64,000 bases of DNA from an uncultured Lachnospiraceae bacterium (GCA_946558465.1 CAMNTM010000002.1:272235-336234); one strand, 5' to 3'; counted from the stretch's first letter, positions 34,151 through 42,613 are shown. Notes: generated by a model not told the origin, from the letters alone. Numbers and translations are program-made.

Positions 34151-34427
34151 CTTTCTTATTCCCTTCTATTACTTCCAGCTTTAAAGGCTCTATCATATCT
34201 TCCAGGAATACATAATAAGGCTTTCTGTTTCCTGGCGCTGCCTTAAGGTTTATGTAACGGAAGTGTACGAAGTAGGCGGGTATATCCATATCCGGCAGCG
34301 TCCGTACTTCCTTTACTGTCCCGATCTTCCCCAGGATATGCTTAATATGCTTCTGCTTTACGCCTACTTCCTTAAGCCTTGCTTCTGTGCATATTACTTT
34401 TACCTTCTGTCCTTTTCTGATCTCCAT
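34143..34427 (-). CDS. Phage protein with KOW-like start, unknown
   Basis: 94 residues beginning IRKGQKVKVICTEARLKEVG, an SH3/KOW-like strand pattern, and ending in an acidic tail. Overlaps both neighbours by a few bases, so it is part of a tightly packed early operon. No family recognised. Confidence 0.55.
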   Translation of the reverse strand: MEIRKGQKVKVICTEARLKEVGVKQKHIKHILGKIGTVKEVRTLPDMDIPAYFVHFRYINLKAAPGNRKPYYVFLEDMIEPLKLEVIEGNKKDE

Positions 34428-34551
34428 TTTTCTTTACCTCTTTCCGAGTTATAATATATCCGCTTTCTGTCTGTATCTCCGTATCACTACACAAAAACGG
34501 CTTATTTTCCAGGTCGTTAATAACCTTCCTTGCGTCTTTAATATCCATCAT
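34372..34551 (-). CDS. Small phage protein, 59 residues
   Basis: Starts with tandem ATG codons (MMDIKDARKVINDLENKPFL) and ends GKSNMHRSKA. GGAT lies just upstream. It overlaps the start of the 94-residue gene by 56 bases and begins 2 bases before the next upstream gene's stop, filling an otherwise empty slot in the operon. Unknown function. Confidence 0.5.
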   Translation of the reverse strand: MMDIKDARKVINDLENKPFLCSDTEIQTESGYIITRKEVKKNGDQKRTEGKSNMHRSKA

Positions 34552-34552
34552 T

Positions 34553-34816
34553 TTATATCCAACTTTCTACTACGCTTTTATGATCTTCTTTGCACCTGGC
34601 AAAAGGCAGCTTATCCGGGAAGCGTCTTACAATATCTTCCCTTATTTCGTCTACTGTATCCCTTGTTATTACTATATTTGTCGGTTTCGTTCCGTCAAAT
34701 ATCCGGGCTACGCATTTGTCCGGGTAGTCTTTCGGGTTTCTGAAAACACATATAATAGGCTGTCTTAAGTCGCTTGTGTCTACCTCTGCAAAGCTTTTAA
34801 CTTCTTTTGTCTTCAT
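34553..34816 (-). CDS. Phage protein, unknown
   Basis: 87 residues (PIICVFRNPKDYPDKCVARI, TKPTNIVITRDTVDEIREDI). The pattern of a small alpha/beta protein with conserved FRNPKDYPDK is common in Clostridia phage early regions. No function known. Directly downstream of the ParB-like gene (6 bases). Confidence 0.6.
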   Translation of the reverse strand: MKTKEVKSFAEVDTSDLRQPIICVFRNPKDYPDKCVARIFDGTKPTNIVITRDTVDEIREDIVRRFPDKLPFARCKEDHKSVVESWI

Positions 34817-34822
34817 TCCTCT

Positions 34823-36511
34823 TTACTCCTTTACTTCGTGTAAATGTCGCGCCGCCAGTTCACAGTTAATAACAATTTCCTGCAAAGTGTAAAAATCGTC
34901 TTCGTTGATAAATTCCCTAAGCTGGAATAGATCGGCTGTAAGAATACCTGTAGCTTCCGCTATGTCTAATTCTTCTTCGACTGCTGCCGCCTGGCTTTCT
35001 TCTACCATTTCCGGCTGCTCGTTAATAATCCGTATCGTGTGCCTGGTGTCATGTTCTGACACTTTCTTGACGGTCTTTCTGATCGTGTTTTTAAGGGTTT
35101 CCACTACTCCAAAATACCCGGCTTCTAACATAGCTTCCAGCAATTCCATTAAGTCATAGTCCCGTAAATATTCCTTGTACTGGTTGTCCTTGCTGTCTAC
35201 ATTAAAGCCCCGGTTATCAAAATACGCGGCGTATTCTTTCCCCTCATGCTTAAAATCAAAGCTTTTCTTACCCGGCGCGTATTTTCCGTCTTCTCCATAA
35301 CAAAGCTTTTTCCTGTAGTTTTCAATGATGTTAAGCAGCGCATTTATTCCCCTGCTACCCTTATAGTTTTCTATGAAGTCCTGGCTAAATATTCCCGAAT
35401 GAAGAATAGCCGTAATATAGCAGCTATACGGAAGTCCCATAGGCGTATAGTCCGGGTTTAATACCCCGTCTATTTTAAAGTGTGCTGTATCCCGCTTTAT
35501 GCTTACGCCGCCTGTCACTTCCGGGTATTCGTCTAAGTCCTGCTGCCCTTCTATCTGTTCTTCCGGCTCTGCTTCCGTAACCGGGTACAGATCATTAACC
35601 AACTGTACAAAGCGCGTCCAGGTTATTTCCGTTGCACTCCCCAGCTTTACCCCGCGTAAGCTACAATCAAAGTTTACCCCACCACTATCCCCGCCAGCCT
35701 TGCACTTTCCTAAATGCTCTATAAGCAGTTCCTTAAGCTTGCTTCTGTCCCCGTCGTACTTTTTCGCGTGTGCTTCGTAAAACTTCTTGACTGCTGCCGC
35801 TGTAGGCTCTTTCTTCTCCCTTTCCTGGTCTACCATTTGCTTAACTTCTTTACTAAGCATTTCCCCGGAAGCGATCACTTCTTTTTGTTTGTCTTCCGGC
35901 AGCCTGGACGTTTCGTAAGCCTTCGTAAAGTTTATGTCCCCGTTCTTAAAAGCTTCCTTCCCTTCTTCGCACAGGTTATTAGTAATGCTTTCCATTTGCG
36001 CCATTTTCCCAGTAGATACTCCGATCGCGTCCGCTATGTAATCGCGCATTTTCCCGGTTATCTCCACTTCCCCGGCTTCCCTTGCTACAATCAGATACTT
36101 TTTAAACTCTGCTACGCCTTCGGTCAATTCCCAATCGCTTAAGCGTCTGTTAAAGATATTTGCACTATGTAGCGTAAGCATAAATAGCGCTTCCGTCATT
36201 TCTCTAACTTTGCAATCAATCAACTTAAAGCTGTCATGCCCTCTATTGATGTTAAGGACTGCTGCCGCCGTTCTCCTATGTCCTACTATAATTCTGTCTT
36301 TTCCATCTACCCGCCCTACTATAACTTCCTGTAGCTGTCCCACAAGTAACATATTGTCCGCCAGTTCTTCTATATCGTCCTGGGCGTATTTATTCCTTTC
36401 GCTTGGAATCAGTGTACGCGGGTCTAACTTAACTTTCCTGTATTCATCTGTAAATATAACGCCCTGTCTGCTGTTATTATTCAGCCGATCGCCTAAACCT
36501 AATTTAGCCAT
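34823..36511 (-). CDS. ParB-like protein
   Basis: 562 residues. The ParB N-terminal domain is clear: IPSERNKYAQDDIEELADNM, VGQLQEVIVGRVDGKDRIIV and GHRRTAAAVLNI (the GxxRxxA-type CTP/NTP-binding box), then a helix-turn-helix (YIADAIGVSTGKMAQMESIT). The C-terminal 250 residues are an added domain of unknown role. Located after parA and a methyltransferase, overlapping the latter by 8 bases. It may act in partition or as a ParB-fold regulator/nuclease. Confidence 0.82.
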   Translation of the reverse strand: MAKLGLGDRLNNNSRQGVIFTDEYRKVKLDPRTLIPSERNKYAQDDIEELADNMLLVGQLQEVIVGRVDGKDRIIVGHRRTAAAVLNINRGHDSFKLIDCKVREMTEALFMLTLHSANIFNRRLSDWELTEGVAEFKKYLIVAREAGEVEITGKMRDYIADAIGVSTGKMAQMESITNNLCEEGKEAFKNGDINFTKAYETSRLPEDKQKEVIASGEMLSKEVKQMVDQEREKKEPTAAAVKKFYEAHAKKYDGDRSKLKELLIEHLGKCKAGGDSGGVNFDCSLRGVKLGSATEITWTRFVQLVNDLYPVTEAEPEEQIEGQQDLDEYPEVTGGVSIKRDTAHFKIDGVLNPDYTPMGLPYSCYITAILHSGIFSQDFIENYKGSRGINALLNIIENYRKKLCYGEDGKYAPGKKSFDFKHEGKEYAAYFDNRGFNVDSKDNQYKEYLRDYDLMELLEAMLEAGYFGVVETLKNTIRKTVKKVSEHDTRHTIRIINEQPEMVEESQAAAVEEELDIAEATGILTADLFQLREFINEDDFYTLQEIVINCELAARHLHEVKE

Positions 36512-37262
36512 TCTTTATAACTCCTTCCAATCTCATTATTGACTGTTTAAATATTTTTGCGTCTTTTTCAAATGCTATATACTTTCGTCCTGTTCTTATA
36601 CAAGCTTCCTGTGTTGTCCCGCTGCCGCTGCAGCTATCTAAAACCGTTTCCCCTTCGTTTGTGTAGGTAAGTATTAAATTTTCCATAACCTCTACTGGTT
36701 TTTCCGTTGGGTGTATCATCTTGCAAGAAGCTTTTCTATTGATTCTAATAATCGAAGTAGGGTATTTTCTGGTATCTCCTTTCCTTTCTGCAGTCGGGTT
36801 ATTTTCGCTTGCATATTTCCGATAATTATTATTTGCGTTTCTTTTCTCCCTAAAACTGCTACCCATGCTATGTAACGGCTTACCTATCGTAAATTGTGGG
36901 TTATAAGTCGGCTGCCTTTTGTAAAAAATTATAATTTCCTCATGTTGCCTAAGTGGTTGTCTATTCGCATTAAGGAAATTTGACACTAACCCTTTGTCCC
37001 ACACCAAATTATACCGCCATATATCCGCGCCTTCTGTCATAAGTTCTTTTATTAACATTCCGTCCGCAAACAACGCTATACAGCCGTTTTTCTTAATCAC
37101 GCGCTTATACTGCTTAAAAAGTTCCTGCAAATCTAACTTTATGTCCCACTTGTTGTTAGTTCTCCCGTATGGTAAGTCTGTTAAAATCATATCAACGCTA
37201 TCGCTCGGTATTCTTTGCATACCTTCTAAGCAGTCTTCGTTATATGTCCTATTCAACTCCAT
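36504..37262 (-). CDS. Site-specific DNA methyltransferase (N6-adenine or N4-cytosine)
   Basis: 252 residues. Catalytic motif TDLPYG (D-x-P-Y form) near residue 33, SAM-binding motif DSCSGSGTTQEA near residue 213, HPTEKPVEVMENLI before it: the beta-class order. No restriction partner is visible. It sits between parA and parB with overlaps on both sides (14 and 8 bases), so the three are translated together. May protect phage DNA from host restriction or mark partition/replication sites. Confidence 0.85.
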   Translation of the reverse strand: MELNRTYNEDCLEGMQRIPSDSVDMILTDLPYGRTNNKWDIKLDLQELFKQYKRVIKKNGCIALFADGMLIKELMTEGADIWRYNLVWDKGLVSNFLNANRQPLRQHEEIIIFYKRQPTYNPQFTIGKPLHSMGSSFREKRNANNNYRKYASENNPTAERKGDTRKYPTSIIRINRKASCKMIHPTEKPVEVMENLILTYTNEGETVLDSCSGSGTTQEACIRTGRKYIAFEKDAKIFKQSIMRLEGVIKNG

Positions 37263-38037
37263 GCTGCAGCTTTCCTTTCGTCAAGTCCATATACTCTAAT
37301 ACCAGGTTCTTATAGTCCTTTGTCGCCGCGCTCCTGGGCGTGACTTCTACCAGGCTCTTTCCCTTCTCATACGTCCAGCTATTTACCCGTTTACTGAATC
37401 TGATATGAGTATTAAATGTGCTGTATTCGCTTTTCTGTAAAGCTTCTTCCCCTTTTACTACGTCTATGTCATTCGTAAACATAGTTACAAGGCACTTTAC
37501 CAGGCTTAAGCCGGGGTTATATGGTCTGATTTCCTCTATAACCTCTGCCAGTTCTTCCATACCGTCTAAGGCGTTCTTATCTGCCTTGATCGGTATAATT
37601 ACATCATTTGCCGCCGCCAGTGCGTTAAGTACGTTTATTCCCACCCCAGGCGGGCAGTCGATAAAGCAATAGTCGTAACGGTCTTCCACCTGGTTAAGTA
37701 CTTCCCGAAGCCTTGTTAACTGGCTGGCTTCCTGGTCTAACATAAGGTCAACTGCTGCCGCGTCCATATTCATATTAGCCGGGATAATATCTAAACCATA
37801 GCGCCCGCTGCTTCTTATCACGTCTTCCGCTATTGCTTCTTCGTCCCTTAATACGTCTTCCATGCTTTTATAGTCGTAGCTGTGGACGCTAAAGAACTTG
37901 CTTACGTTTGCCTGTATATCATTGTCAACCAGTAATACCCGCTTTTTATGTACCGTTGTCAAGATCAACGCCATGTTAATAGCTGTCGTGCTTTTCGCTA
38001 CTCCGCCTTTTAAATTTACTACTGCTGCCGTCCTCAT
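37249..38037 (-). CDS. ParA-family ATPase
   Basis: 262 residues with the deviant Walker A NLKGGVAKSTTAINMA, Walker A' DNDIQANVSKFF, Walker B YCFIDCPPGVG. This is the ParA/Soj form used in plasmid partition. Followed by a methyltransferase and ParB. In a prophage with a Rep protein this suggests plasmid-like maintenance at some stage. Confidence 0.9.
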   Translation of the reverse strand: MRTAAVVNLKGGVAKSTTAINMALILTTVHKKRVLLVDNDIQANVSKFFSVHSYDYKSMEDVLRDEEAIAEDVIRSSGRYGLDIIPANMNMDAAAVDLMLDQEASQLTRLREVLNQVEDRYDYCFIDCPPGVGINVLNALAAANDVIIPIKADKNALDGMEELAEVIEEIRPYNPGLSLVKCLVTMFTNDIDVVKGEEALQKSEYSTFNTHIRFSKRVNSWTYEKGKSLVEVTPRSAATKDYKNLVLEYMDLTKGKLQHGVE

Positions 38038-38057
38038 TTCTTCCTACCGTCCTTTCC

Positions 38058-38417
38058 CTAATAGTATCTTTCTATCCCTAAAACACAGTAACCCGGTTCT
38101 ATTCCTGGGTAGTTTTCCAGCATATAAATAATAGTTACCCTGTCTTCTACTCCTGTATATTCCTGTAAGTCCTTATCCCATTCTTTTAATATCATATCGT
38201 CGCCCGGCTGGTAGTCCCGGTCGTTCTTCCTAACTTCAAACAACTTATAATCGTTTACCACATCATTAAAGAACTCTGTTTCGCATTTTACCTCATGTGT
38301 CTTTCGCGGCTCACTCATTAAGCGATCTTCGCTAAACATTATCCTTTCAAGCCACATCATAAAAGCTATGAATTTATCCCCAACTTTTGCGATCGCGCTT
38401 TTTATTTTCTCTTTCAT
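38058..38417 (-). CDS. DUF3850 (ASCH/PUA-like) protein
   Basis: 119 residues; the C-terminal 80 match DUF3850 (HEVKCETEFFNDVVNDYKLF, EVRKNDRDYQPGDDMILKEW), an ASCH-like RNA-binding fold. The first 40 residues are an extra amphipathic stretch. Common in phage early regions. Function unknown; RNA or modified-base binding is suspected from the fold. Confidence 0.75.
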   Translation of the reverse strand: MKEKIKSAIAKVGDKFIAFMMWLERIMFSEDRLMSEPRKTHEVKCETEFFNDVVNDYKLFEVRKNDRDYQPGDDMILKEWDKDLQEYTGVEDRVTIIYMLENYPGIEPGYCVLGIERYY

Positions 38418-38532
38418 CTTCCTAAACCTTCCTTTCTGCGGCAGCAGTCGTTATAGGCTCTGCCGCCTGTGTGCTGTTGTCCTGTTACTATTCGTGATAT
38501 ACTTCCTTGCTTTGCCAATCCCTTAAGTGGTT

Positions 38533-38844
38533 TTATCTTTCGTGCCTGTCCTGCTTATGTTCCTTCCTGGCTTCTCTGTACACCCGGAAGAACTCTAAAA
38601 GCTGGTCTGCTTCGTTTGCTGTCTCTATACTGAATAGATACGGGAATATACCTACTAATTCTTCCCATATGCTATTAAGACTGCTGCCGCGCGTCCTGTC
38701 TATTGTAAGCTGCCCTACGAACTCTTTTAAAAGTTCCTTCCAGGTATCGCGCCCTATTTCCCTTCGCGTCCATTCATTGACATATAGCCGCGTTTTCCTT
38801 GCATACCTGTAGAAGTCGTCGTAAAAGTCGTCGTAGAACTGCAT
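38533..38844 (-). CDS. Phage protein, unknown
   Basis: About 103 residues from MQFYDDFYDDFYRYARKTRL. Helical, with aromatic/acidic repeats at the N terminus. The start at 38844 is chosen because AAGGA lies upstream and it fits directly after the nuclease stop at 38846. One copy of the repeated word is read here as GSSL. No family recognised. Confidence 0.55.
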   Translation of the reverse strand: MQFYDDFYDDFYRYARKTRLYVNEWTRREIGRDTWKELLKEFVGQLTIDRTRGSSLNSIWEELVGIFPYLFSIETANEADQLLEFFRVYREARKEHKQDRHER

Positions 38845-38845
38845 T

Positions 38846-39355
38846 TTATACCGTCCTTCCCAGGCAGCCCGTATTATCACAGGTTCTACAGTCTGTCCCG
38901 CAAAACCCTATAAAACGCTTTTTATTTACCCTTTCTGTAATCTTCGCTTTGTCTGCCGGGTATGTATCGCTTACTATTTCCAGGCTGTCTATTTTTCCTT
39001 CCAGGTAAGCCGTAATCACTTCTATAGCGTTGTCCGCTTCATACACTACTAAGGCTTTCCCGCCTATTTCGTTGATCGTGTCTATAAAGGCTAACTGTGC
39101 GTCGGAAGCTTTGTTATTTCCTACCTTTAATTCGATATAAAGGTTGTTATATCCCCCTGCCGCATATGGTAAGCAAATATCACTTACACCCGGCTTCATG
39201 CCCTGGCGCTTCAAGTTTGCCCCTGCTGCCCGGCTCCGCTTCCCTTCGTTTGCTGCGTGATACATGGACTTAAGCGCCGGGTGTTTGGACTGCTGCCAGT
39301 GCGCCCAGCTAAATATAGCCGCCTGTGCCTGGTCTTCCGATTCCTTAAGCCCCAT
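38846..39355 (-). CDS. VRR-NUC domain nuclease
   Basis: 169 residues. Restriction-like core: ESEDQAQAAIFSWAHW, MYHAANEGKRS, GMKPGVSDICLPYAAGGYNN, LYIELKVGNNKASDAQLAFI give the Glu, Asp, Glu-x-Lys set of VRR-NUC enzymes. A C-terminal cysteine cluster (CGTDCRTCDNTGC) is extra and may bind metal. Typical of phage replication regions, probably acting on branched DNA. Confidence 0.85.
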   Translation of the reverse strand: MGLKESEDQAQAAIFSWAHWQQSKHPALKSMYHAANEGKRSRAAGANLKRQGMKPGVSDICLPYAAGGYNNLYIELKVGNNKASDAQLAFIDTINEIGGKALVVYEADNAIEVITAYLEGKIDSLEIVSDTYPADKAKITERVNKKRFIGFCGTDCRTCDNTGCLGRTV

Positions 39356-39533
39356 ACATAAGCACCCCTTCCGCCGCGTCCCGGGCTGCCCCGTCTGCCG
39401 CGTCCTTCCCCGTTATGATCTCCTTGCTTAAGCAGTTCCCTTTATCGTCCAGCATTACAACTTTTTTCCTGCACCCGCTAAGGCTGCAATATTTACAAGC
39501 CTTCACGCCGCATACTATGTTAGTTCTATTCAT
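39345..39533 (-). CDS. Cysteine-rich small phage protein
   Basis: 62 residues with CGVKACKYCSLSGC, a likely metal-binding knuckle, and an alanine/aspartate-rich tail. Overlaps both neighbours by a few bases. Unknown function; a partner for the nuclease, which has a similar cysteine cluster, is possible. Confidence 0.5.
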   Translation of the reverse strand: MNRTNIVCGVKACKYCSLSGCRKKVVMLDDKGNCLSKEIITGKDAADGAARDAAEGVLMYGA

Positions 39534-39877
39534 TCGCCCGCACTCCTTTCCCGGACTGCTGCCGCTTCCTTCTTCATCTGCTGCCGCGCTCTTTCCGGCG
39601 CTTCCGCAATATGTACACCTACCGCCTTCTTAATTTCGTCCGCCCCGATCTGCACTAATGCCCCGTCTTCTACAAACTTCTCTAATACTGCGTCTAAAGC
39701 CTGTCCCACCAGCGCCACACCGTTTACTAAGCCTTCTTCGTAGCCGTTATCGTAGCTTCTGTCCGTTACCCTGCTTAAGTAGCCGTCTAACTCTTTGGTA
39801 CTCATGCGCTTAATGCGCCTTGCTGTGTCTCTGTCAATGCCTAAAGTTTTTCCCATTCTATTTCCGTTTCCTTCCAT
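39530..39877 (-). CDS. Phage protein, unknown
   Basis: 115 residues. Start MEGNGNRMGKTLGIDRDTAR, then a helical domain, ending ARQQMKKEAAAVRERSAGE. The first 37 bases overlap the end of the rep gene in another frame; a later ATG at 39856 (MGKTLG) would reduce this to 16. No family recognised. Confidence 0.5.
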   Translation of the reverse strand: MEGNGNRMGKTLGIDRDTARRIKRMSTKELDGYLSRVTDRSYDNGYEEGLVNGVALVGQALDAVLEKFVEDGALVQIGADEIKKAVGVHIAEAPERARQQMKKEAAAVRERSAGE

Positions 39878-40632
39878 GTTTGATTTATCCTTACGAACGT
39901 ATAAGAAAAGAATGTATAGCCCGTCCTTTCGTGTATGCCTTCCTGTATGCTGTCGCCGTCCAAATAATAGGAGTCTGCCAGCTTCTTATGAAGCTTTGCT
40001 ACCCTGTTGTACCAGCCCTTATCTTTTATAGGCTCTTTTCTTATAACTGTCGGTTTTCTTAGGTTCTTAGAACTATTCCAGCGTTTGCCCTGTAGCGCGT
40101 CCGGGTCTTTTAACATTCCGTCACTTTGTTTTATCAGATAGGCGGCTAACTTTGCATACTGCCCGGTATCGTCCAGGGGGTTAAAGTGTGTCCGTCCCCT
40201 TCCCTTCCAGGCTTTTGTTATTGCTCGCTGGCTTACTCCTTCGGGTGTATTTATAACTAAGTGGTGATGTAATGCGCCCTTCTTCCCGATCTCCATTACA
40301 TGAATATACTTAAATGGTATCCCCAGGGACTTATACAGCTTCCGCATTTCCTTTAAGAAGTCGTCCGCGTCTGCCCTCATGCCTTCCCGCCCTGCTGGAC
40401 GTTCACTTAACTTATAGTCAAGTACTAAATGTGTGTCCCCTTCCTGGAAGTTCTCGTTAATCAGCCTTCTTAGTTTTTTCTCTGCTGCTCTCTTATTTAC
40501 TTTCCTTTGTTCCTCTGTAGTTAACTTCTTCCTATCCCCCCTTCCTATCCCCTTCTTGTTATACCTACTGCTATAGTACTTTAATACCTCTACCGTCTGT
40601 CCTGCCTTAACGATCTCTATAATGTACGGCAT
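39841..40632 (-). CDS. HUH-type replication initiation protein (Rep)
   Basis: 263 residues. VMEIGKKGALHHHLVIN contains the His-hydrophobic-His metal motif of rolling-circle Rep proteins; YAKLAAYLIKQSD carries the likely nicking tyrosine followed by Lys. This matches the ORF2/G2P-like replication-associated family. It would nick an origin, probably in the leader region 40621-40812, where 11-mer repeats and an antisense RNA are found. Confidence 0.85.
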   Translation of the reverse strand: MPYIIEIVKAGQTVEVLKYYSSRYNKKGIGRGDRKKLTTEEQRKVNKRAAEKKLRRLINENFQEGDTHLVLDYKLSERPAGREGMRADADDFLKEMRKLYKSLGIPFKYIHVMEIGKKGALHHHLVINTPEGVSQRAITKAWKGRGRTHFNPLDDTGQYAKLAAYLIKQSDGMLKDPDALQGKRWNSSKNLRKPTVIRKEPIKDKGWYNRVAKLHKKLADSYYLDGDSIQEGIHERTGYTFFSYTFVRINQTWKETEIEWEKL

Positions 40633-40770
40633 ATCCTACCACCCTATAGTTAATACTTTAATCAAGCCATAAAAAGGGCGGAAAACCCTTGAAAAATGCG
40701 TGTTTTTCGTTGACTTCCGCCGTACATTTTGGTATACTATTTATGTGAGTAAGTACTTGAATGTACGGCG
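40621..40770. repeat. AATGTACGGCG repeats at rep start and leader
   Basis: AATGTACGGC at 40621-40630 (inside the rep start codons), CGCCGTACATT at 40718-40728 (inverted) and AATGTACGGCG at 40760-40770. The last two form an 11-bp inverted repeat flanking the antisense promoter -10. Candidate Rep-binding origin or operator sites. Confidence 0.6.
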
Positions 40771-40812
40771 AAGCCGCTAGGTTATTTCCCGATAATCTAG
40801 CGGCTGTTTTTT
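40745..40812 (+). ncRNA. Antisense RNA opposite the rep leader
   Basis: Promoter TTGACT (40710-40715), 17 bases, TATACT (40733-40738). Terminator AGCCGCTAG/CTAGCGGCT (40772-40780/40797-40805) followed by TTTTTT (40807-40812). The predicted RNA of about 68 bases is fully complementary to the rep mRNA leader, like copy-control countertranscripts of plasmids. No supporting ORF. Confidence 0.65.
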
Positions 40813-40858
40813 CGTCCTTTTTGTGGCTGTCGTCGGGTGTATATATTCCGTATCGCTG

Positions 40859-41524
40859 TTAAGCTGATACTTCACTTGTCTTAAGTATTTCGTACTTGCT
40901 TACGGACAGTTCGTAGCACGTTCTAGGCTCTTTGTCCCCGTCCCCTAAGTCTTTTATGTATTCGCGGCTCTGTAAGCGCCCTACGGCTTCTATAACGTCC
41001 CCTACGCGTAATTTCTTACTTGCCCTGGTTGCTGTGCCGTTCCACATGATAGACGGGATATAATCGCTTAAATTACTCCCGTCTTCCCGGTTTACTGCTA
41101 AGGTAACGTCCGCTATAGTAAAGCCGCGCGGCGTTGTCCTGGTCGGTATCTCCTTGCATATATGCCCCGTAATAATTACCCGGTTCGTAATGCCTTTGTA
41201 ATTGTCGTCTTCTGTGATCTCAAAAGCCCTAACGGAAATATCCAGCTTTCCGCTATCCTTCCCCTTTAAGTTCCTGGTTCTTACTTCTCCCTTAATTACA
41301 AGCTGTGCGCCTACGATCTCGCCTTTTTCGTCAATGTCTGCCAGCGCGTTATATGCCGCTGTGTCTTCTTCTACCACGATCGGTAAAATATCAATAATGC
41401 CGCTTCCCCTCTCTACTGCCATGTTGAACTTGTAATAAGCTTTCCCCTGCCTGTCTACACTCACCTGCTGGGGATAGTCTACAGGCTCACCAAAAAGCAG
41501 AATATAATTATTTGCTTCATTCAT
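40859..41524 (-). CDS. Single-stranded DNA-binding protein, double OB-fold
   Basis: 221 residues that appear to hold two OB-fold units: residues 5-105 (VDYPQQVSVDRQGKAYYKFN, GEVRTRNLKGKDSGKLDISV) and 112-215 (RVIITGHICKEIPTRTTPRG, MWNGTATRASKKLRVGDVIE). It lacks the acidic SSB C-terminal tip. Placed just upstream of rep, it likely coats replication intermediates. Confidence 0.78.
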   Translation of the reverse strand: MNEANNYILLFGEPVDYPQQVSVDRQGKAYYKFNMAVERGSGIIDILPIVVEEDTAAYNALADIDEKGEIVGAQLVIKGEVRTRNLKGKDSGKLDISVRAFEITEDDNYKGITNRVIITGHICKEIPTRTTPRGFTIADVTLAVNREDGSNLSDYIPSIMWNGTATRASKKLRVGDVIEAVGRLQSREYIKDLGDGDKEPRTCYELSVSKYEILKTSEVSA

Positions 41525-41527
41525 TGG

Positions 41528-41734
41528 CTATACACTCCCTTCTATCTGATCTGCCGTAATCTGTCCCACTTCCGGCGCTGCCCTACTGTCTCCCTGTAAG
41601 AACACTACCGCCAGGACAATAAGCGCTACGATCGCTACCGCTACCGCCAGCCGTTTATTTTCCTGCACATTTGCACCGATCGCCGTAAGCAGCGCCAGGA
41701 CGATAATAACGGCTAAAAATATTTTAAAAACCAT
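41528..41734 (-). CDS. Small phage membrane protein
   Basis: 68 residues with two hydrophobic helices (VFKIFLAVIIVLALLTAIG and LAVAVAIVALIVLAVVFL) and an acidic tail. Four bases before the SSB gene start. Function unknown. Confidence 0.55.
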   Translation of the reverse strand: MVFKIFLAVIIVLALLTAIGANVQENKRLAVAVAIVALIVLAVVFLQGDSRAAPEVGQITADQIEGSV

Positions 41735-41903
41735 TTCCTACGCCCCCTTTGCTGTTGTCTGCTGTTACGGTGTCCTTCTTCGCTAAAAACATATTCGTAG
41801 CGATATAAACCGCCTTTTGTGTTACTTCGTCCAACTGGCTTAATAAAGCGTTTGCTTCTTCTACCCTTGCTTTCTTACGCTCTAAGCTTTCTACTGCTGC
41901 CAT
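41724..41903 (-). CDS. Small helical phage protein, 59 residues
   Basis: Starts MAAVESLERKKARVEEANAL after AAGGGGG and ends KGGVGNGF. It overlaps the next gene by 11 bases and the previous gene by 13. Helical and probably a coiled coil. Unknown function. Confidence 0.5.
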   Translation of the reverse strand: MAAVESLERKKARVEEANALLSQLDEVTQKAVYIATNMFLAKKDTVTADNSKGGVGNGF

Positions 41904-42142
41904 ATTGTGTAACCCCCTTTCTTCCGCCTGTTCGCCGCCAGGAAGCCGCGTGTAAGCCGTTCCCCTTCGCTGTCGTCAAATTGTCCGCTTACCTCTACTT
42001 TCTGCCCGGTATACGGCACACAGGAAACGACTTTAGACTTGTCCGTAGTACAGTTCCGGCGCGCTGTCGCTTCGTCCTTTGCTGGTACTAATCTTGTCTG
42101 CCGCTTTCCGGCTGTCTCTACTTCTACTACAAATTTCCTCAT
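41891..42142 (-). CDS. Phage protein, unknown
   Basis: 83 residues (RKFVVEVETAGKRQTRLVPA, DEATARRNCTTDKSKVVSCV). Small beta-rich protein with two cysteines. AAAGGAAAG precedes the ATG. No family recognised. Confidence 0.5.
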   Translation of the reverse strand: MRKFVVEVETAGKRQTRLVPAKDEATARRNCTTDKSKVVSCVPYTGQKVEVSGQFDDSEGERLTRGFLAANRRKKGGYTIWQQ

Positions 42143-42157
42143 TGTCTGCTTTCCTTT

Positions 42158-42433
42158 CTACCATTTCCGCGCCCGGTTTCTGCTTACCTCATGCCCGAAA
42201 ATATATTTTTCCATACTGACTATTTCCCCGTTTATGATTGCCCGGTTTTTATACCAAAACGCCCCGGCGCTGTCCCGGTAATAGTCGTATACTATGTTTC
42301 CTTCCGTCCTGCTGCCTATGTAGTCTACCGATCGTCCGCCCGCTTCGTGTGCTTCCATGTTTTCAATACTCCACGCATTACCACGCGCCAGGGCTAAAAG
42401 ATCGGCGCTTATCTCTCTGTACTCTCCTTTCAA
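42158..42433 (-). CDS. Phage protein, TTG start, unknown
   Basis: 91 residues; the start is TTG at 42433, overlapping the TGA stop of the upstream small gene, consistent with coupling. Contains NIVYDYYRDSAGAFWYKNRA and ends HEVSRNRARKW. No family recognised. Confidence 0.5.
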   Translation of the reverse strand: MKGEYREISADLLALARGNAWSIENMEAHEAGGRSVDYIGSRTEGNIVYDYYRDSAGAFWYKNRAIINGEIVSMEKYIFGHEVSRNRARKW

Positions 42434-42561
42434 CCGCTGCCACCTTCCCGGAAGAACCAGTTAATAACCGCTGTTGTTATTACCGTCCCTATCCCTGCCG
42501 CTATGACCGCTGCCGCCGTTGCTACTGCTGCCACTATTACAATTACCTTTATAAAGATCAT
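42430..42561 (-). CDS. Single-helix membrane peptide, 43 residues
   Basis: MIFIKVIVIVAAVATAAAVI continues as one long hydrophobic helix and ends INWFFREGGSG. AGAGG lies 9 bases upstream. It fills the gap between two genes and overlaps the TTG start of the next one. Confidence 0.45.
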   Translation of the reverse strand: MIFIKVIVIVAAVATAAAVIAAGIGTVITTAVINWFFREGGSG

Positions 42562-42613
42562 TCCGCGATACCTCTAAACAAGGGCTTTTCTTTGGACTGC
42601 TGCCACAATCCTT

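Noticed and set aside
36504..37262. Restriction-modification system
   Set aside because: Only a methyltransferase is seen; neighbours are ParA and ParB and no endonuclease partner is present.
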